Shown: piece by piece, positions 8,301-16,609 of the stretch
Numbering within the stretch: the first letter of the stretch is position 1
How the letters are laid out: every line of letters begins with the position of its first letter
DNA from: Zoogloea oleivorans
GTDB lineage: Bacteria; Pseudomonadota; Gammaproteobacteria; Burkholderiales; Rhodocyclaceae
Direction of reading: 5' to 3'
DNA: 52,398 nucleotides
Assembly (NCBI RefSeq): GCF_008107625.1
Contig: NZ_SDKK01000012.1
Location: 21,872 to 74,269, forward strand
The notes under the pieces: model-generated
The model's input: only the letters and a program-made list of their open reading frames with translations
Database searches by the model: none
What the model was told of the DNA's origin: nothing
Translations under genes and position numbers: made by a program

Positions 8301-8323
8301 AGAGCCCCGTCTGGCGGGGCTCT
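8301..8323 (-). terminator. Terminator-like hairpin after the phasin gene
   Basis: A 9-bp stem, agagccccg (8301-8309) with cggggctct (8315-8323), has a 5-nt loop. On the leftward strand it is followed by only a short T-run (ttt). It lies 26 bp beyond the phasin stop codon. Confidence 0.6.
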
Positions 8324-8348
8324 GTTGCTGCTGCAGGCACGGCAGGGT

Positions 8349-8849
8349 TTATTTGCCGGAATGCGTGGTCGTCGCGGCGAGCAGCCTTTCCGTTGTGACA
8401 CCGACCGCCTTGGTATTGGCGGCCGCGAGGCTGGAAGCTTGCTGGGCAATCTTGGTGAACATGTCGAAACCGGAGGACCAGCTGCCACCGGGGCTTGGGT
8501 ACTTGCCGGGCGTCGGGCCCTTGCCGGCCGGTGCGAAGTAGGAGGCCATGAGCTTGTTGATTTCGCTCTGCGAGTTGGCGGCGATTCCCTGGGCATCGCT
8601 GAAGTAGGCGACGACCTTGCGGGCCGCCGGTCCGGTGAGCGGGCTTTCTCCCGACTTCAGGGCCTCGAGGCCCGGCGGGTGGTTCAGGATGTCGGAGGCG
8701 GCGACGGCATCGGTCAGCGCATTGCGTGCCACCTTCAGATTCAGGGCAGCCAGTTGTTCAATGCTGGAAAAGGCGATTTTCGACAGCGCCATCAAGGCGT
8801 TCGTGCTGGACTCGACGGCGTCGATCGGTTCGGGGGCGGCGGTGGGCAT
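8349..8849 (-). CDS. Phasin family protein (PHA granule-associated)
   Basis: A 166-residue, alanine-rich, helical protein resembling the phasins that coat polyhydroxyalkanoate granules (segments STNALMALSKIAFSSIEQL and LAAANTKAVGVTTERLL). The ATG at 8849 follows a good AAGGAAAG ribosome-binding site and replaces a longer frame to 8930 that has none. The mid-region Gly/Pro-rich linker (GKGPTPGKYPSPGG) separates two helical halves. It is a single gene flanked by a downstream hairpin. It implies the organism stores PHA, although no synthase lies in the window. Confidence 0.85.
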   Translation of the reverse strand: MPTAAPEPIDAVESSTNALMALSKIAFSSIEQLAALNLKVARNALTDAVAASDILNHPPGLEALKSGESPLTGPAARKVVAYFSDAQGIAANSQSEINKLMASYFAPAGKGPTPGKYPSPGGSWSSGFDMFTKIAQQASSLAAANTKAVGVTTERLLAATTTHSGK

Positions 8850-8965
8850 GAAGTCTTTCCTTGTGGGTGCGCTGCGTGGGTGGCCCGGAGGCTGGACCAG
8901 TGTGGCCCCATGAGGCTGGGAGTCAAGCACCAGGGGCGGATCGCGTGCAACCCGCCCCGCGGCTT

Positions 8966-9439
8966 TTAGCGCTTGCCGGCGGGATAGCCGGCTTTGTCGA
9001 GGAGGCTGTTCCAGGGCTGGGCGGCGAAACCCGCTTCCATTTCCTTGCCGACGCCGAGGCTCGGAACGAAAGGATCCTGGCCGAAGCGTTTCTTGAAGGT
9101 GCTCACGTCGTCGGCACTTTCGAGGCGCGCTTCGGTGAAGGGCACACCCCGCTTGCCGAGCAGTGCGCGGGCTTCGTCACAGGCCTTGTCGCAGTCCTTG
9201 CCGACGTACAGGGTGACCGGAAACTCGCCGGCCGCCTTGCGGGTGGCGAAGGGGAGCTGGGTGTTGCCCCGGTTGGGCTGGACGTTGCGCTCCTCGAACT
9301 TCTTGACCGCCTGGGGCGGTGGCTGGTCGCTGTATTGGACGTGACCATCCTTGTCCACCCAGCGGTAGGCACTTTGCGCCGCGGCCGGCAATGCGGCGGC
9401 AAGGAGGAGCAGGCCGGCGAAACGACGCATCCGCATCAT
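8966..9439 (-). CDS. Exported DUF4124 protein with glutaredoxin-like C-terminus
   Basis: A 157-residue precursor. The signal peptide (MRRFAGLLLLAAALPAAAQ) is followed by a DUF4124 segment (YRWVDKDGHVQYSDQPP, about residues 25-45), then a linker and a glutaredoxin-like domain (TLYVGKDCDKACDEAR onwards). Its cysteines are spaced C-x3-C, unlike the C-x2-C of classical glutaredoxins. The ATG at 9439 overlaps the prlC stop (ATGA), so it is coupled to the peptidase. A periplasmic redox role is plausible but unproven. Two further in-frame ATGs at 9436 and 9430 are possible starts. Confidence 0.82.
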   Translation of the reverse strand: MMRMRRFAGLLLLAAALPAAAQSAYRWVDKDGHVQYSDQPPPQAVKKFEERNVQPNRGNTQLPFATRKAAGEFPVTLYVGKDCDKACDEARALLGKRGVPFTEARLESADDVSTFKKRFGQDPFVPSLGVGKEMEAGFAAQPWNSLLDKAGYPAGKR

Positions 9440-11505
9440 GCAGACACCATGCCGCTGTGGCGCAGGAGGGCATCGACCTGCGGTTCGCGGCCGCGGAAGG
9501 CCTTGAAGGACTCCAGCGCCGGCCGGCTGCCGCCGACGGCCAGGATCTCGTTCCAGAAGCGCTCGCCGGTTTCCGCGTGGAGCACGCTGCCTGCCGGGCC
9601 CGCGGCTTCCTCGAAGGCGGCGAAGGCGTCTGCCGACAGCACTTCGGCCCACTTGTAGCTGTAGTAACCGGCCGAGTAGCCGCCCGCAAAAATGTGGCTG
9701 AAGCTGTTGGGAAAGCGGTGCCACGCCGGCGGCACGAGCACGGCGACTTCCTTGCGCACTTCGGCGAGGAGGTCCATGTAACTTTGCCTGGCCGGGTCGA
9801 AATCCATGTGCAGCAGCAGGTCGAAGAGCGAGAACTCGAGCTGGCGGACGGTGCCCATGCCGCTCTGGAAGTTCTTGGCGGCGAGCATCTTGTCGAAGAG
9901 TTCCTTCGGCAGCGGCTCGCCGGTTTCGGCGTGGGCGGTCATTTCGCGGACCACGTCCCATTCCCAGCAGAAGTTTTCCATGAACTGGCTGGGCAGCTCG
10001 ACCGCGTCCCACTCGACACCGTGGATGCCGGAAACGGCCAGGTCATCGATGCGTGTCAGCAGGTGATGCAGGCCATGGCCGGCTTCGTGGAACAGGGTGA
10101 TGGCGTCGTCGTGGCTGAAGGTGGCCGGTTTGCCGCCCACCGGGCCGGGGAAGTTGCACACCAGGTAGGCTACCGGGGTTTCGATGCCGTCGGGAATGCG
10201 TCGTCGGGTGATGGCGGAATCCATCCAGGCGCCACCCTTCTTGGTGTCGCGGGCGTAGAGGTCGAGGTAAAACTGGCCGATCAGTTCGCCGTCCCGCTCG
10301 ATGCGGAAGAAGCGCACATCCGGGTGCCACACGGGGCCGCTGTCGGGCTTGATGTTGATCTGGTAGAGCTTTTCGACGACGCCGAAGAGGCCTTGCAGGA
10401 CCTTGTGTTCGGGCAGGTATTCCTTCACTTCCTGCTCCGAGAAGGCGTAGCGGGCGACGCGCAGCTTTTCGGAGACGTAGGTCACGTCCCAGGGCTGGAG
10501 CGTGTCCAGACCCAGTTCGTCTTTGGCGAAGGCTTGCAGTTCGGCCAGATCCTTCTCGGCGAAGGGCTTGGCCTTGACGGCCAGTTCGCGCAGGAAACCG
10601 AGGACCTGATCGGTGGAGTCGGCCATTTTGGGAACGAGGGAGACTTCGGCGTAGTTGTTGTAGCCCAGCATCTTCGCTTCTTCGGTGCGCAGGGCGAGCA
10701 GCTTGCCGATCAGTGGGCCGTTGTCCCATTCGGGCTTGCTGAAGCCGTTGTCGATTTCGGCGGCGCGGGTGGAGTAGGCCCGGTAGAAGGTTTCGCGCAG
10801 GCTGCGGCTGTCGGCGTACTGCATCACCGGCAGGTAGGAGGGCATCTTGAGACCGAACTTCCAGCCTTCCACACCGGCCTTTTCGGCGGATTCGCGGGCG
10901 GCGGCGATCACGTCGTCGGGCAGTCCGGCCAGCTCGGCTTGGTCGGTGACCACGTGGGCAAATGCGTTGGTGGCGTCGAGCACGTTTTCGGAGAACTTGG
11001 CGCCAAGGCTGGCGAGTTCTTCCTGGATGGCCTGGAAGCGCGGTTTCTGCTCGTCGGATAGCTCGGCACCGGACAGGCGGAAGCCGCGCAGTTCGTTGTC
11101 GATGATGCGCTGGCGGGCCGGGCTGAGGGTGGCGAACTCGGCGCCGTTGCGGATTGCCTTATATTTTTCAAAAAGCTTAAGGTTTTGCCCCAATTCGGCG
11201 TAAAAACGGGTGACCTCGGGAAGCATCGTGTTGTAGGCCTCCCGCCATTCGGGGGTGTCCATGACGCTGTGCATGTGGGCGGCGACGCCCCAGGCACGAC
11301 CGACGCGTTCGCTCTCGTTCTCGATGGGTTCGACGAAGTTGGCCCAGGTGGGCGGGGTGGGGTCGTCCTGCAGGCGTTCGATGGTGCTGTGCAGGGCGTC
11401 CAGCAGGCTGCGGACAGCGGGTTCCACGTGGGCCGGCAGGATCGTGTCGAAACGCGGCAGGCCGGACAGTTCAAGCAGGGGCGAGGTGGCAGGAGTCGTG
11501 GTCAT
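9436..11505 (-). CDS. prlC: Oligopeptidase A (M3 family zinc metallopeptidase)
   Basis: A 689-residue M3 metallopeptidase (E. coli OpdA/PrlC is 680) that degrades short peptides and released signal peptides in the cytoplasm. The zinc motif HEAGH is at residues 473-477 and lies in the family context LFHEAGHGLHHLL. The C-terminal third (FARYSYKW-like AGYYSYKWAEVLSADAF) is also typical. The N-terminus PLLELSGLPRFDTILPAHVEPA matches the family start. It is the first gene of a two-gene leftward unit, coupled by a 4-bp overlap to the DUF4124 gene, and is divergent from the HDOD gene 107 bp away. Confidence 0.95.
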   Translation of the reverse strand: MTTTPATSPLLELSGLPRFDTILPAHVEPAVRSLLDALHSTIERLQDDPTPPTWANFVEPIENESERVGRAWGVAAHMHSVMDTPEWREAYNTMLPEVTRFYAELGQNLKLFEKYKAIRNGAEFATLSPARQRIIDNELRGFRLSGAELSDEQKPRFQAIQEELASLGAKFSENVLDATNAFAHVVTDQAELAGLPDDVIAAARESAEKAGVEGWKFGLKMPSYLPVMQYADSRSLRETFYRAYSTRAAEIDNGFSKPEWDNGPLIGKLLALRTEEAKMLGYNNYAEVSLVPKMADSTDQVLGFLRELAVKAKPFAEKDLAELQAFAKDELGLDTLQPWDVTYVSEKLRVARYAFSEQEVKEYLPEHKVLQGLFGVVEKLYQINIKPDSGPVWHPDVRFFRIERDGELIGQFYLDLYARDTKKGGAWMDSAITRRRIPDGIETPVAYLVCNFPGPVGGKPATFSHDDAITLFHEAGHGLHHLLTRIDDLAVSGIHGVEWDAVELPSQFMENFCWEWDVVREMTAHAETGEPLPKELFDKMLAAKNFQSGMGTVRQLEFSLFDLLLHMDFDPARQSYMDLLAEVRKEVAVLVPPAWHRFPNSFSHIFAGGYSAGYYSYKWAEVLSADAFAAFEEAAGPAGSVLHAETGERFWNEILAVGGSRPALESFKAFRGREPQVDALLRHSGMVSA

Positions 11506-11612
11506 TTTCGTTGGGGTGATCGGTTGAATGGTTTCATTTTGCCGAATTCCGCGGGGAGTGTCGCCTCTGATGGCGCAGGGACGCGGGGCGGTTGGACCGG
11601 AAAGGGGCTAGC

Positions 11613-12479
11613 GTGAGTGACAAGGCATTGAATCTGGCGGAGCAGGCTTTCCTGCATTCGATTTCCCAGGAGCTGGAAAACGGCGAGTTGCGCTTTCCGA
11701 CCTCGATGGAGGTCACCATGCGGGTGCTGGAAGCGCTGGATGATCCGGACATGGATCTCTCGAGCATGTCCACGATGGTGTCGGCTGAGCCCTTGCTCGC
11801 TGCCCGTACCGTGGCGCTGGCCAATTCGGCCTGGTACAACCCGGGCGGACGCCTGGTGACCGATGTGCCGAAGTCGCTGGTGCGGATCGGTTTTGCCAAG
11901 CTGCGGGCCTTGTCGGTGGCGGTGGCTGCCGAGCAGTTGATGCACCGTGAGGTGCTCGGCCCCTTTCAGCCGATGATCCGCAAACTGTGGGCTCATTGCG
12001 TGGATGTGGCAGCGACCGGCTGCGTGCTGGCTCGTCGATGTACCCGCCTGGATCCGGATGCGGCCTTCTTTGCCGGCATGGTTCATGACATCGGGCAGTT
12101 CTTCCTGCTGGCGCGGGTGTGGGAATACCCGGAAATGCTCAGCGACGAGAGCCCCTTGTCGGATCTGGTGCAGGTCTGGCACGCACCTATCGGGCGGGCC
12201 GTGTTGAGTGCGATGAGCATGCCGCGGGAACTGGTGGATGCCGTGGATAACCCGGAAATCTACGGGGGAGAATGGCCGCCGAAGTCGATTCCCGACCTTG
12301 TCTTCATCGCCAACCTGGTGGCCGAGACGCGTAATCCCTTCTCCCATGAGGACGAAACCTTCCGCAGCGGGCTGGCCAGGGCGGCGACCCTCGGTCTTGA
12401 CGAGATGCTGCTGGCGGACGTGCTGGCCGAGTCGGTCGAGGAGCGCCGGATGCTGATGGACCTGTTCCGTATCGGCTGA
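11613..12479 (+). CDS. HDOD domain protein
   Basis: A 288-residue stand-alone HDOD protein, a domain related to HD phosphohydrolases that is common in bacterial signalling. The core runs over about residues 20-215 (FPTSMEVTMRVLEAL, VSAEPLLAARTVALANSA, PKSLVRIGFAKLRAL, GMVHDIGQFFLL). An HD pair is retained in MVHDIG, but the full metal-ligand set of HD hydrolases is not evident. The GTG at 11613 is preferred over TTG 11592 because GGAAAGGGG lies a few nucleotides before it. There is no receiver, GGDEF or EAL domain attached. Function is unknown; it ends at a terminator shared with purC. Confidence 0.85.
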   Translation: MSDKALNLAEQAFLHSISQELENGELRFPTSMEVTMRVLEALDDPDMDLSSMSTMVSAEPLLAARTVALANSAWYNPGGRLVTDVPKSLVRIGFAKLRALSVAVAAEQLMHREVLGPFQPMIRKLWAHCVDVAATGCVLARRCTRLDPDAAFFAGMVHDIGQFFLLARVWEYPEMLSDESPLSDLVQVWHAPIGRAVLSAMSMPRELVDAVDNPEIYGGEWPPKSIPDLVFIANLVAETRNPFSHEDETFRSGLARAATLGLDEMLLADVLAESVEERRMLMDLFRIG

Positions 12480-12504
12480 GGCCGGACGCGCCGTCCGTAA
12501 ACGC

Positions 12505-12529
12505 AACAACCCGCGCAAGGCGGGTTGTT
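12505..12529. terminator. Bidirectional terminator between HDOD gene and purC
   Basis: A 10-bp perfect stem, aacaacccgc (12505-12514) with gcgggttgtt (12520-12529), has a 5-nt loop. It sits between the convergent stops of the HDOD gene (12479) and purC (12553). Confidence 0.85.
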
Positions 12530-12552
12530 TGCTTTCAGGCCCTGAGCGATGC

Positions 12553-13509
12553 TCAGAGGGTCTGGCCGGTGAGGTGCTCGTAGGCTTCGACGTACTTGGC
12601 GGCGGTGCGGGCGATGACTTCTTCGGGCAGCTTGGGGCCGGGGGCGACCTTACCCCAGGTCAGCGTTTCCAGGTAGTCGCGCACGTACTGCTTGTCGTAG
12701 CTGGGCGGGCTGATGCCTTCGGCGTAGCTGTCGGCGGGCCAGAAGCGGGACGAGTCCGGCGTCAGGGCTTCGTCGATCAGATGCAGGGTGCCGGCGGCGT
12801 CGATGCCGAACTCGAACTTGGTGTCGGCGATGATGATGCCGCGGGTGGCGGCGAAGTCGGCGGCCTGGGAGTACAGCGCGATGGCCGCGTCACGGGCTTC
12901 GACGACCAGTTGGGCGCCGGTTTTGCCGGTGCCCTTGAGGGCTTCGGCGAGGACGGCGTCGGTGTGAGCCTGGGCCTGTTCAAAGCTGATGTTCTCGTCG
13001 TGATCGCCCACTTCGGCCTTGCTGGCCGGGGTGAAGATCGGGGCGGGCAGCTTCTGGGCCTGCTTGAGACCGGCCGGCAACTGGATGCCGCAGATGGCGC
13101 CGGTGTCCTGGTAGTCCTTCCAGCCGGAGCCGATCACGTAGCCACGCACCACGGCCTCGATGGGCAGCGGGGTGAGGCGCTTGACCACCAGTGCACGGCC
13201 GCGCACCTGGTCGCGCTCGTCGGCGGCCACCACGGTTTCGGGGTCGATGCCGGTGAGCTGGTTGGGGACGATGTGGCCGAGCTTGGCGAACCAGAAGCTG
13301 GCCATGGCGGTCAGCACTTCGCCCTTGCGGGGAATCGGATCCGGCAGGATCACGTCGAAGGCCGACAGGCGGTCGGAGGTGACGATGAGCAGCTTGTCGG
13401 CGTCAACGGCGTAGATGTCGCGCACCTTGCCACGGGCGATAAGGGGCAGGCTGCGGATGGAGGATTCGAAGAGCGGTGCGGTCACGGTCTGGGGTCCGTT
13501 GGTGGACAA
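12553..13509 (-). CDS. purC: Phosphoribosylaminoimidazole-succinocarboxamide synthase
   Basis: PurC joins aspartate to CAIR with ATP in de novo purine synthesis. The product is 318 residues, the longer type common in betaproteobacteria (E. coli 237). Recognisable segments are [39 protein letters not shown], the DTKFEFG segment and [13 protein letters not shown]. No in-frame ATG lies before the conserved core. The start is either TTG at 13509 or GTG at 13485. A TATAAT hexamer at 13521-13516 would start transcription at or very near the TTG, so the mRNA may be leaderless. Confidence 0.94.
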   Translation of the reverse strand: MSTNGPQTVTAPLFESSIRSLPLIARGKVRDIYAVDADKLLIVTSDRLSAFDVILPDPIPRKGEVLTAMASFWFAKLGHIVPNQLTGIDPETVVAADERDQVRGRALVVKRLTPLPIEAVVRGYVIGSGWKDYQDTGAICGIQLPAGLKQAQKLPAPIFTPASKAEVGDHDENISFEQAQAHTDAVLAEALKGTGKTGAQLVVEARDAAIALYSQAADFAATRGIIIADTKFEFGIDAAGTLHLIDEALTPDSSRFWPADSYAEGISPPSYDKQYVRDYLETLTWGKVAPGPKLPEEVIARTAAKYVEAYEHLTGQTL

Positions 13510-13515
13510 AAGGTG

Positions 13516-13521
13516 ATTATA
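13516..13521 (-). promoter_or_regulatory. Perfect TATAAT hexamer upstream of purC
   Basis: On the leftward strand TATAAT spans 13521-13516 in the 33-bp gap between DUF3422 and purC. The corresponding -35 region is poor (best candidate TGACGC at 18-nt spacing). If it is used, transcription starts near 13509, at the TTG codon itself. Confidence 0.4.
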
Positions 13522-13542
13522 CCGGTGGAGACGGTCCGGGCG

Positions 13543-14844
13543 TCAGTGCCCGCTCTCTGCGGCCGCCAGATGCTTCCTCATGCGGTGCATGCTGAAGGCG
13601 ACTAAGCCGGCAATGAGGGGAATGGCGACGGCGGTGATGCCTTCCGGCGTGAAGGGTTCGATCTGGTGCTTGAGGCCCTTGGCCATGTATTGCACCAGTT
13701 GCGAGGCGTAGTAAGTGATGGCGACCACCGACAGGCTTTCGACGGTTTCCTGCAAGTGCAGCTGCAGTTTGGCGCGGCGGTTCATCTGGGCCAGCAGTTC
13801 CTGGTTCTGGCGTTCGAGTTCGACTTCGACCCGTGTGCGCAGCAGCTGGCTGTTGCGGGCCACGCGACTGGACAGGTCTTCCTGCCGGCGGGCCATGGTT
13901 TGACAGGTGTTCATGGCGGGCAGCAGGCGTCGTTCCATGAATTCGTGGAAGGTCGGCAGGCCGATGATGCGGCGCTCGCGAAGTTCGGCAATGCGCTGCA
14001 TGACCAGGCTGTGATAGGCCCGGGCAGCGCCGAAACGGAAAGTGGTGCGGGCGACCGAATGCTCGACGTCGGCGGCCATGCTGGTCAGGTCGGCGAGCAC
14101 GCTGCGTTCGTCTTCAGTGGAGCGGGCGCTGCCGGTGCGGTCCATCAGGTCGGCGAGCTTGCGTTCGGCGTTGCCGAGCAGGCGCCCGACGTCCTTGGCG
14201 ACCGGAAAGGCCAGCAAGGCCATCAGGCGGTAGGTTTCGATCTCGACCAGGCGCTGCACGGTGCGGCCGGCCTGGCGGCGGGTCAGGGATACGTCGATGA
14301 CCAGGAAGCGCGAGAAGCCGTCTTCGAACAGGAAGTCGGTGAATACCCAGGCCGCGCCGTCGGCCACGATGGCGCCAACCATCTGGCTGCCGATGGGGGA
14401 GAGCTTGTCCATCACGCTTTCGGGCGTCACTTCGGCGGCGGAGCGCAGCTCGACATGGGTGGCGACGATGAGCTTGCCGGGCAGGCTCTGCAGCCAGGCT
14501 TCAGGCACCACGGCGAGGGCCGAGGTGGGTACGTCGAGGCCTTCGCCACGGGCGACGGAGCGGAAGAAGGTGTAGCTGGAGAACTCGTTGTGGAGTTCCC
14601 ACTTGAGCTGGAAATGACCGAAGTCGATCAGGCGATGAGTGCCTTCCGCGTCGACGGGCTGGCCGAGGAGTTTGCCGAGGGCGATCAGGTGCTGCAGCGC
14701 GGCGCCGCCGCTTTCGCCTTCGTGGTGCATGGCGAGGTAGCTGATCAGCGTGGGGCTTTCCAGCGGCACCGGCGGGCGGGCGTGGAATTCGGCGTTGAGG
14801 GCCTGGCGCTGGTCGTGCTCGGCGAAATGGTCGGGCAGGGTCAT
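13543..14844 (-). CDS. DUF3422 membrane-anchored protein
   Basis: A 433-residue protein of the DUF3422 family, widespread in proteobacteria and of unknown function. The N-terminal soluble region opens with RQALNAEFHARPPVPLESP, the family hallmark. A long helical, probably coiled-coil segment (about residues 230-370) precedes two predicted C-terminal membrane helices (SLSVVAITYYASQLVQYM and GITAVAIPLIAGLVAFSM). The layout resembles that of CorA-like proteins with two terminal helices, but I see no GMN motif, so transport is not claimed. It lies 33 bp upstream of purC in the same direction. Confidence 0.85.
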   Translation of the reverse strand: MTLPDHFAEHDQRQALNAEFHARPPVPLESPTLISYLAMHHEGESGGAALQHLIALGKLLGQPVDAEGTHRLIDFGHFQLKWELHNEFSSYTFFRSVARGEGLDVPTSALAVVPEAWLQSLPGKLIVATHVELRSAAEVTPESVMDKLSPIGSQMVGAIVADGAAWVFTDFLFEDGFSRFLVIDVSLTRRQAGRTVQRLVEIETYRLMALLAFPVAKDVGRLLGNAERKLADLMDRTGSARSTEDERSVLADLTSMAADVEHSVARTTFRFGAARAYHSLVMQRIAELRERRIIGLPTFHEFMERRLLPAMNTCQTMARRQEDLSSRVARNSQLLRTRVEVELERQNQELLAQMNRRAKLQLHLQETVESLSVVAITYYASQLVQYMAKGLKHQIEPFTPEGITAVAIPLIAGLVAFSMHRMRKHLAAAESGH

Positions 14845-14959
14845 GGTGGCTGCACTGCGGCGAAATCCGCCGGGCGTGATCGGGGATTCATCTTGCCGTT
14901 ACGGAAGGCTGGCTGGCAAGGGCTATGCGTCAGCTGGGTGTGCGCCCCGTCACGGTGCG

Positions 14960-14976
14960 TTGTTGCGGTGCAACAA
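14960..14976. repeat. Short perfect inverted repeat downstream of the small membrane protein gene
   Basis: ttgttgc (14960-14966) and gcaacaa (14970-14976) form a 7-bp inverted repeat with a 3-nt spacer, between the hypothetical gene stop (14980) and the DUF3422 start (14844). It could be an operator or a 3' hairpin; no T-run follows on the leftward strand. Confidence 0.35.
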
Positions 14977-14979
14977 AAT

Positions 14980-15348
14980 TTAGCCCGCGCGGTACAGGCT
15001 GATCAGCAGGGCAATGAGGATGAGTGCGAGTCCGACGCTCAGCACGCGTGTGCGGCGGCGCAGGGCTTCGGTGGTGCGGACGAGTTCGGCATTCTGGCTG
15101 GCGAGGGCAGCCAGCAGTTCGGCGCTGTCCTGCTGGCGGGCGTCGATTTCGGCCAGGCGCGCTTCGAGGGCGGCCATGCGCTGGTCGGGGCTGGCGGTGG
15201 GGGCGGCCGTGGTGGCCTGCGTTTCGGTCGTCTTGCGGGTGGCGACCTTTTCCCACAGTTTTTTGGCGCCCTTGGCGACACCGGGGGCGTGGTTGATGAC
15301 GTCGGACCAGGGAATGGCGCGGAACAGCGTGAACCAGGGAGCAGCCAT
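14980..15348 (-). CDS. Small coiled-coil membrane protein, function unknown
   Basis: A 122-residue protein I do not recognise beyond its layout. A conserved-looking N-terminus (FTLFRAIPWSDVINHAPGVAKGAKKLWEKV) is followed by a Thr/Ala-rich linker. Then comes a heptad-rich segment (about residues 56-95; RMAALEARLAEIDARQQD) that probably forms a coiled coil, and a single C-terminal membrane helix (VLSVGLALILIALLISLY). This tail-anchored arrangement suggests a cytoplasmic coiled coil held at the membrane. The ATG at 15348 has an AAGGT ribosome-binding site. It follows fba by 58 bp in the same direction. Confidence 0.72.
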   Translation of the reverse strand: MAAPWFTLFRAIPWSDVINHAPGVAKGAKKLWEKVATRKTTETQATTAAPTASPDQRMAALEARLAEIDARQQDSAELLAALASQNAELVRTTEALRRRTRVLSVGLALILIALLISLYRAG

Positions 15349-15406
15349 TGGCGGGACCTTTCAAGAAGTCCGGAGCCGGTAATCCGGCCCCGAACCGGGG
15401 GATTGC

Positions 15407-16471
15407 TTAGCGGACGATCTGGTTCAGGCTGCCGCTCTTGTAACCGGCGGCGATCTTGTCGAGGCTGATCGGCTTGATCTTGCTGGCGTTGCCGGCGGTG
15501 CCGAAGGCTTCGAAGCGGGCCTTGCAGACCAGCTTGGCGGCTTCGCGGGCGGGCTTGAGGTAGTCGCGCGGATCGAACTTTTCGGGGTTCTCGAAAAGGT
15601 ACTTGCGGATTGCGCCGGTCATGGCCAGACGGATGTCGGTGTCGATGTTGATCTTGCGCACGCCGTACTTGATGCCCTGGACGATTTCTTCGACCGGCAC
15701 GCCGTAGGTTTCCTTCATGTCACCGCCATGCTGACGAATGATTTCGAGCAGCTCTTGCGGCACGCTGGAGGAGCCGTGCATGACCAGGTGGGTGTTGGGG
15801 ATGCGCGCGTTGATGGCCTTGATGCGCTCGATGGCGAGGATGTCGCCGGTGGGCTTGCGGCTGAACTTGTAGGCGCCGTGGCTGGTGCCGATGGCGATGG
15901 CCAGGGCGTCGCAGTTGGTCAGCTTGACGAATTCGGCGGCCTGGTCCGGGTCGGTCAGCATCTGGGAGTGATCCAGCACGCCTTCGGCGCCGATGCCGTC
16001 TTCTTCACCGGCCTGACCGGTTTCGAGGGAGCCGAGGCAGCCCAGTTCGCCTTCGACGCTGACGCCGATGGCGTGGGACATTTCGACGACCTTGCGGGTC
16101 ACGTCGACGTTGTAGTCGAAGGAGGACGGGGTCTTGCCGTCTTCGAGCAGGGAACCATCCATCATCACCGACGAGAAGCCGGAGCGGATGGCGCCCATGC
16201 AGATGGCGGGGGACTGACCGTGGTCCTGGTGCATCACGACGGGGATGTGCGGGTAGGCTTCGACGGCGGCGTCGATCAGGTGGCGCAGGAAGGCTTCACC
16301 GGCGTATTTGCGGGCGCCGGCGCTGGCTTGCATGATGACCGGGCTGTCGGTTTCCGCAGCGGCTTCCATGATGGCCTGGACTTGTTCGAGGTTGTTGACG
16401 TTGAACGCAGGCAGGCCATAGCCGAATTCGGCGGCGTGGTCGAGCAGCTGGCGCATGGAAACTAGGGACAT
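15407..16471 (-). CDS. fba: Class II fructose-bisphosphate aldolase
   Basis: A 354-residue zinc-dependent aldolase interconverting fructose-1,6-bisphosphate with DHAP and glyceraldehyde-3-phosphate. The zinc site HQDHG begins at His81, and the further ligand contexts GTSHGAY and VMHGSSSVP are present. The insert [18 protein letters not shown] and overall length fit the Calvin-cycle/long class II subtype. The ATG at 16471 has a GGAG ribosome-binding site. pyk lies upstream in the same direction, so two glycolytic/gluconeogenic genes sit side by side. Confidence 0.96.
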   Translation of the reverse strand: MSLVSMRQLLDHAAEFGYGLPAFNVNNLEQVQAIMEAAAETDSPVIMQASAGARKYAGEAFLRHLIDAAVEAYPHIPVVMHQDHGQSPAICMGAIRSGFSSVMMDGSLLEDGKTPSSFDYNVDVTRKVVEMSHAIGVSVEGELGCLGSLETGQAGEEDGIGAEGVLDHSQMLTDPDQAAEFVKLTNCDALAIAIGTSHGAYKFSRKPTGDILAIERIKAINARIPNTHLVMHGSSSVPQELLEIIRQHGGDMKETYGVPVEEIVQGIKYGVRKINIDTDIRLAMTGAIRKYLFENPEKFDPRDYLKPAREAAKLVCKARFEAFGTAGNASKIKPISLDKIAAGYKSGSLNQIVR

Positions 16472-16524
16472 GGTGTTTTCTCCGAGGGCCGGGAGCCCGG
16501 CCGGGTATAGACGTAAAAAACCGG

Positions 16525-16530
16525 ATTCTA
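16525..16530 (-). promoter_or_regulatory. Possible -10 element of the fba promoter
   Basis: TAGAAT on the leftward strand (16530-16525) lies 54 bp before the fba ATG, downstream of the pyk hairpin. No convincing -35 hexamer is visible at 16-18 nt, so the assignment is weak. Confidence 0.3.
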
Positions 16531-16541
16531 GCGTGTCGGCA

Positions 16542-16568
16542 TGAGGCCTGCTCGCCTGGCAGGCCTCA
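16542..16568 (-). terminator. Hairpin downstream of pyk
   Basis: A 10-bp perfect stem, tgaggcctgc (16542-16551) with gcaggcctca (16559-16568), encloses a 7-nt loop 42 bp after the pyk stop. No T-run follows on the leftward strand, so termination may be partial, or the hairpin may protect the 3' end. Confidence 0.5.
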
Positions 16569-16609
16569 AGATTGCGTGGCGGGTGGTGCCGGTCACGCGG
16601 GAAGGCCTG

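Noticed and set aside
9319-11061. Long rightward open frame antisense to prlC
   Set aside because: prlC has an intact HEAGH and full family length; the opposite frame has no recognisable domain.
13666-15468. 600-codon rightward frame across DUF3422, the small membrane protein gene and into fba
   Set aside because: It crosses several convincing leftward genes and is Gly/Ala/Arg-biased without family features.
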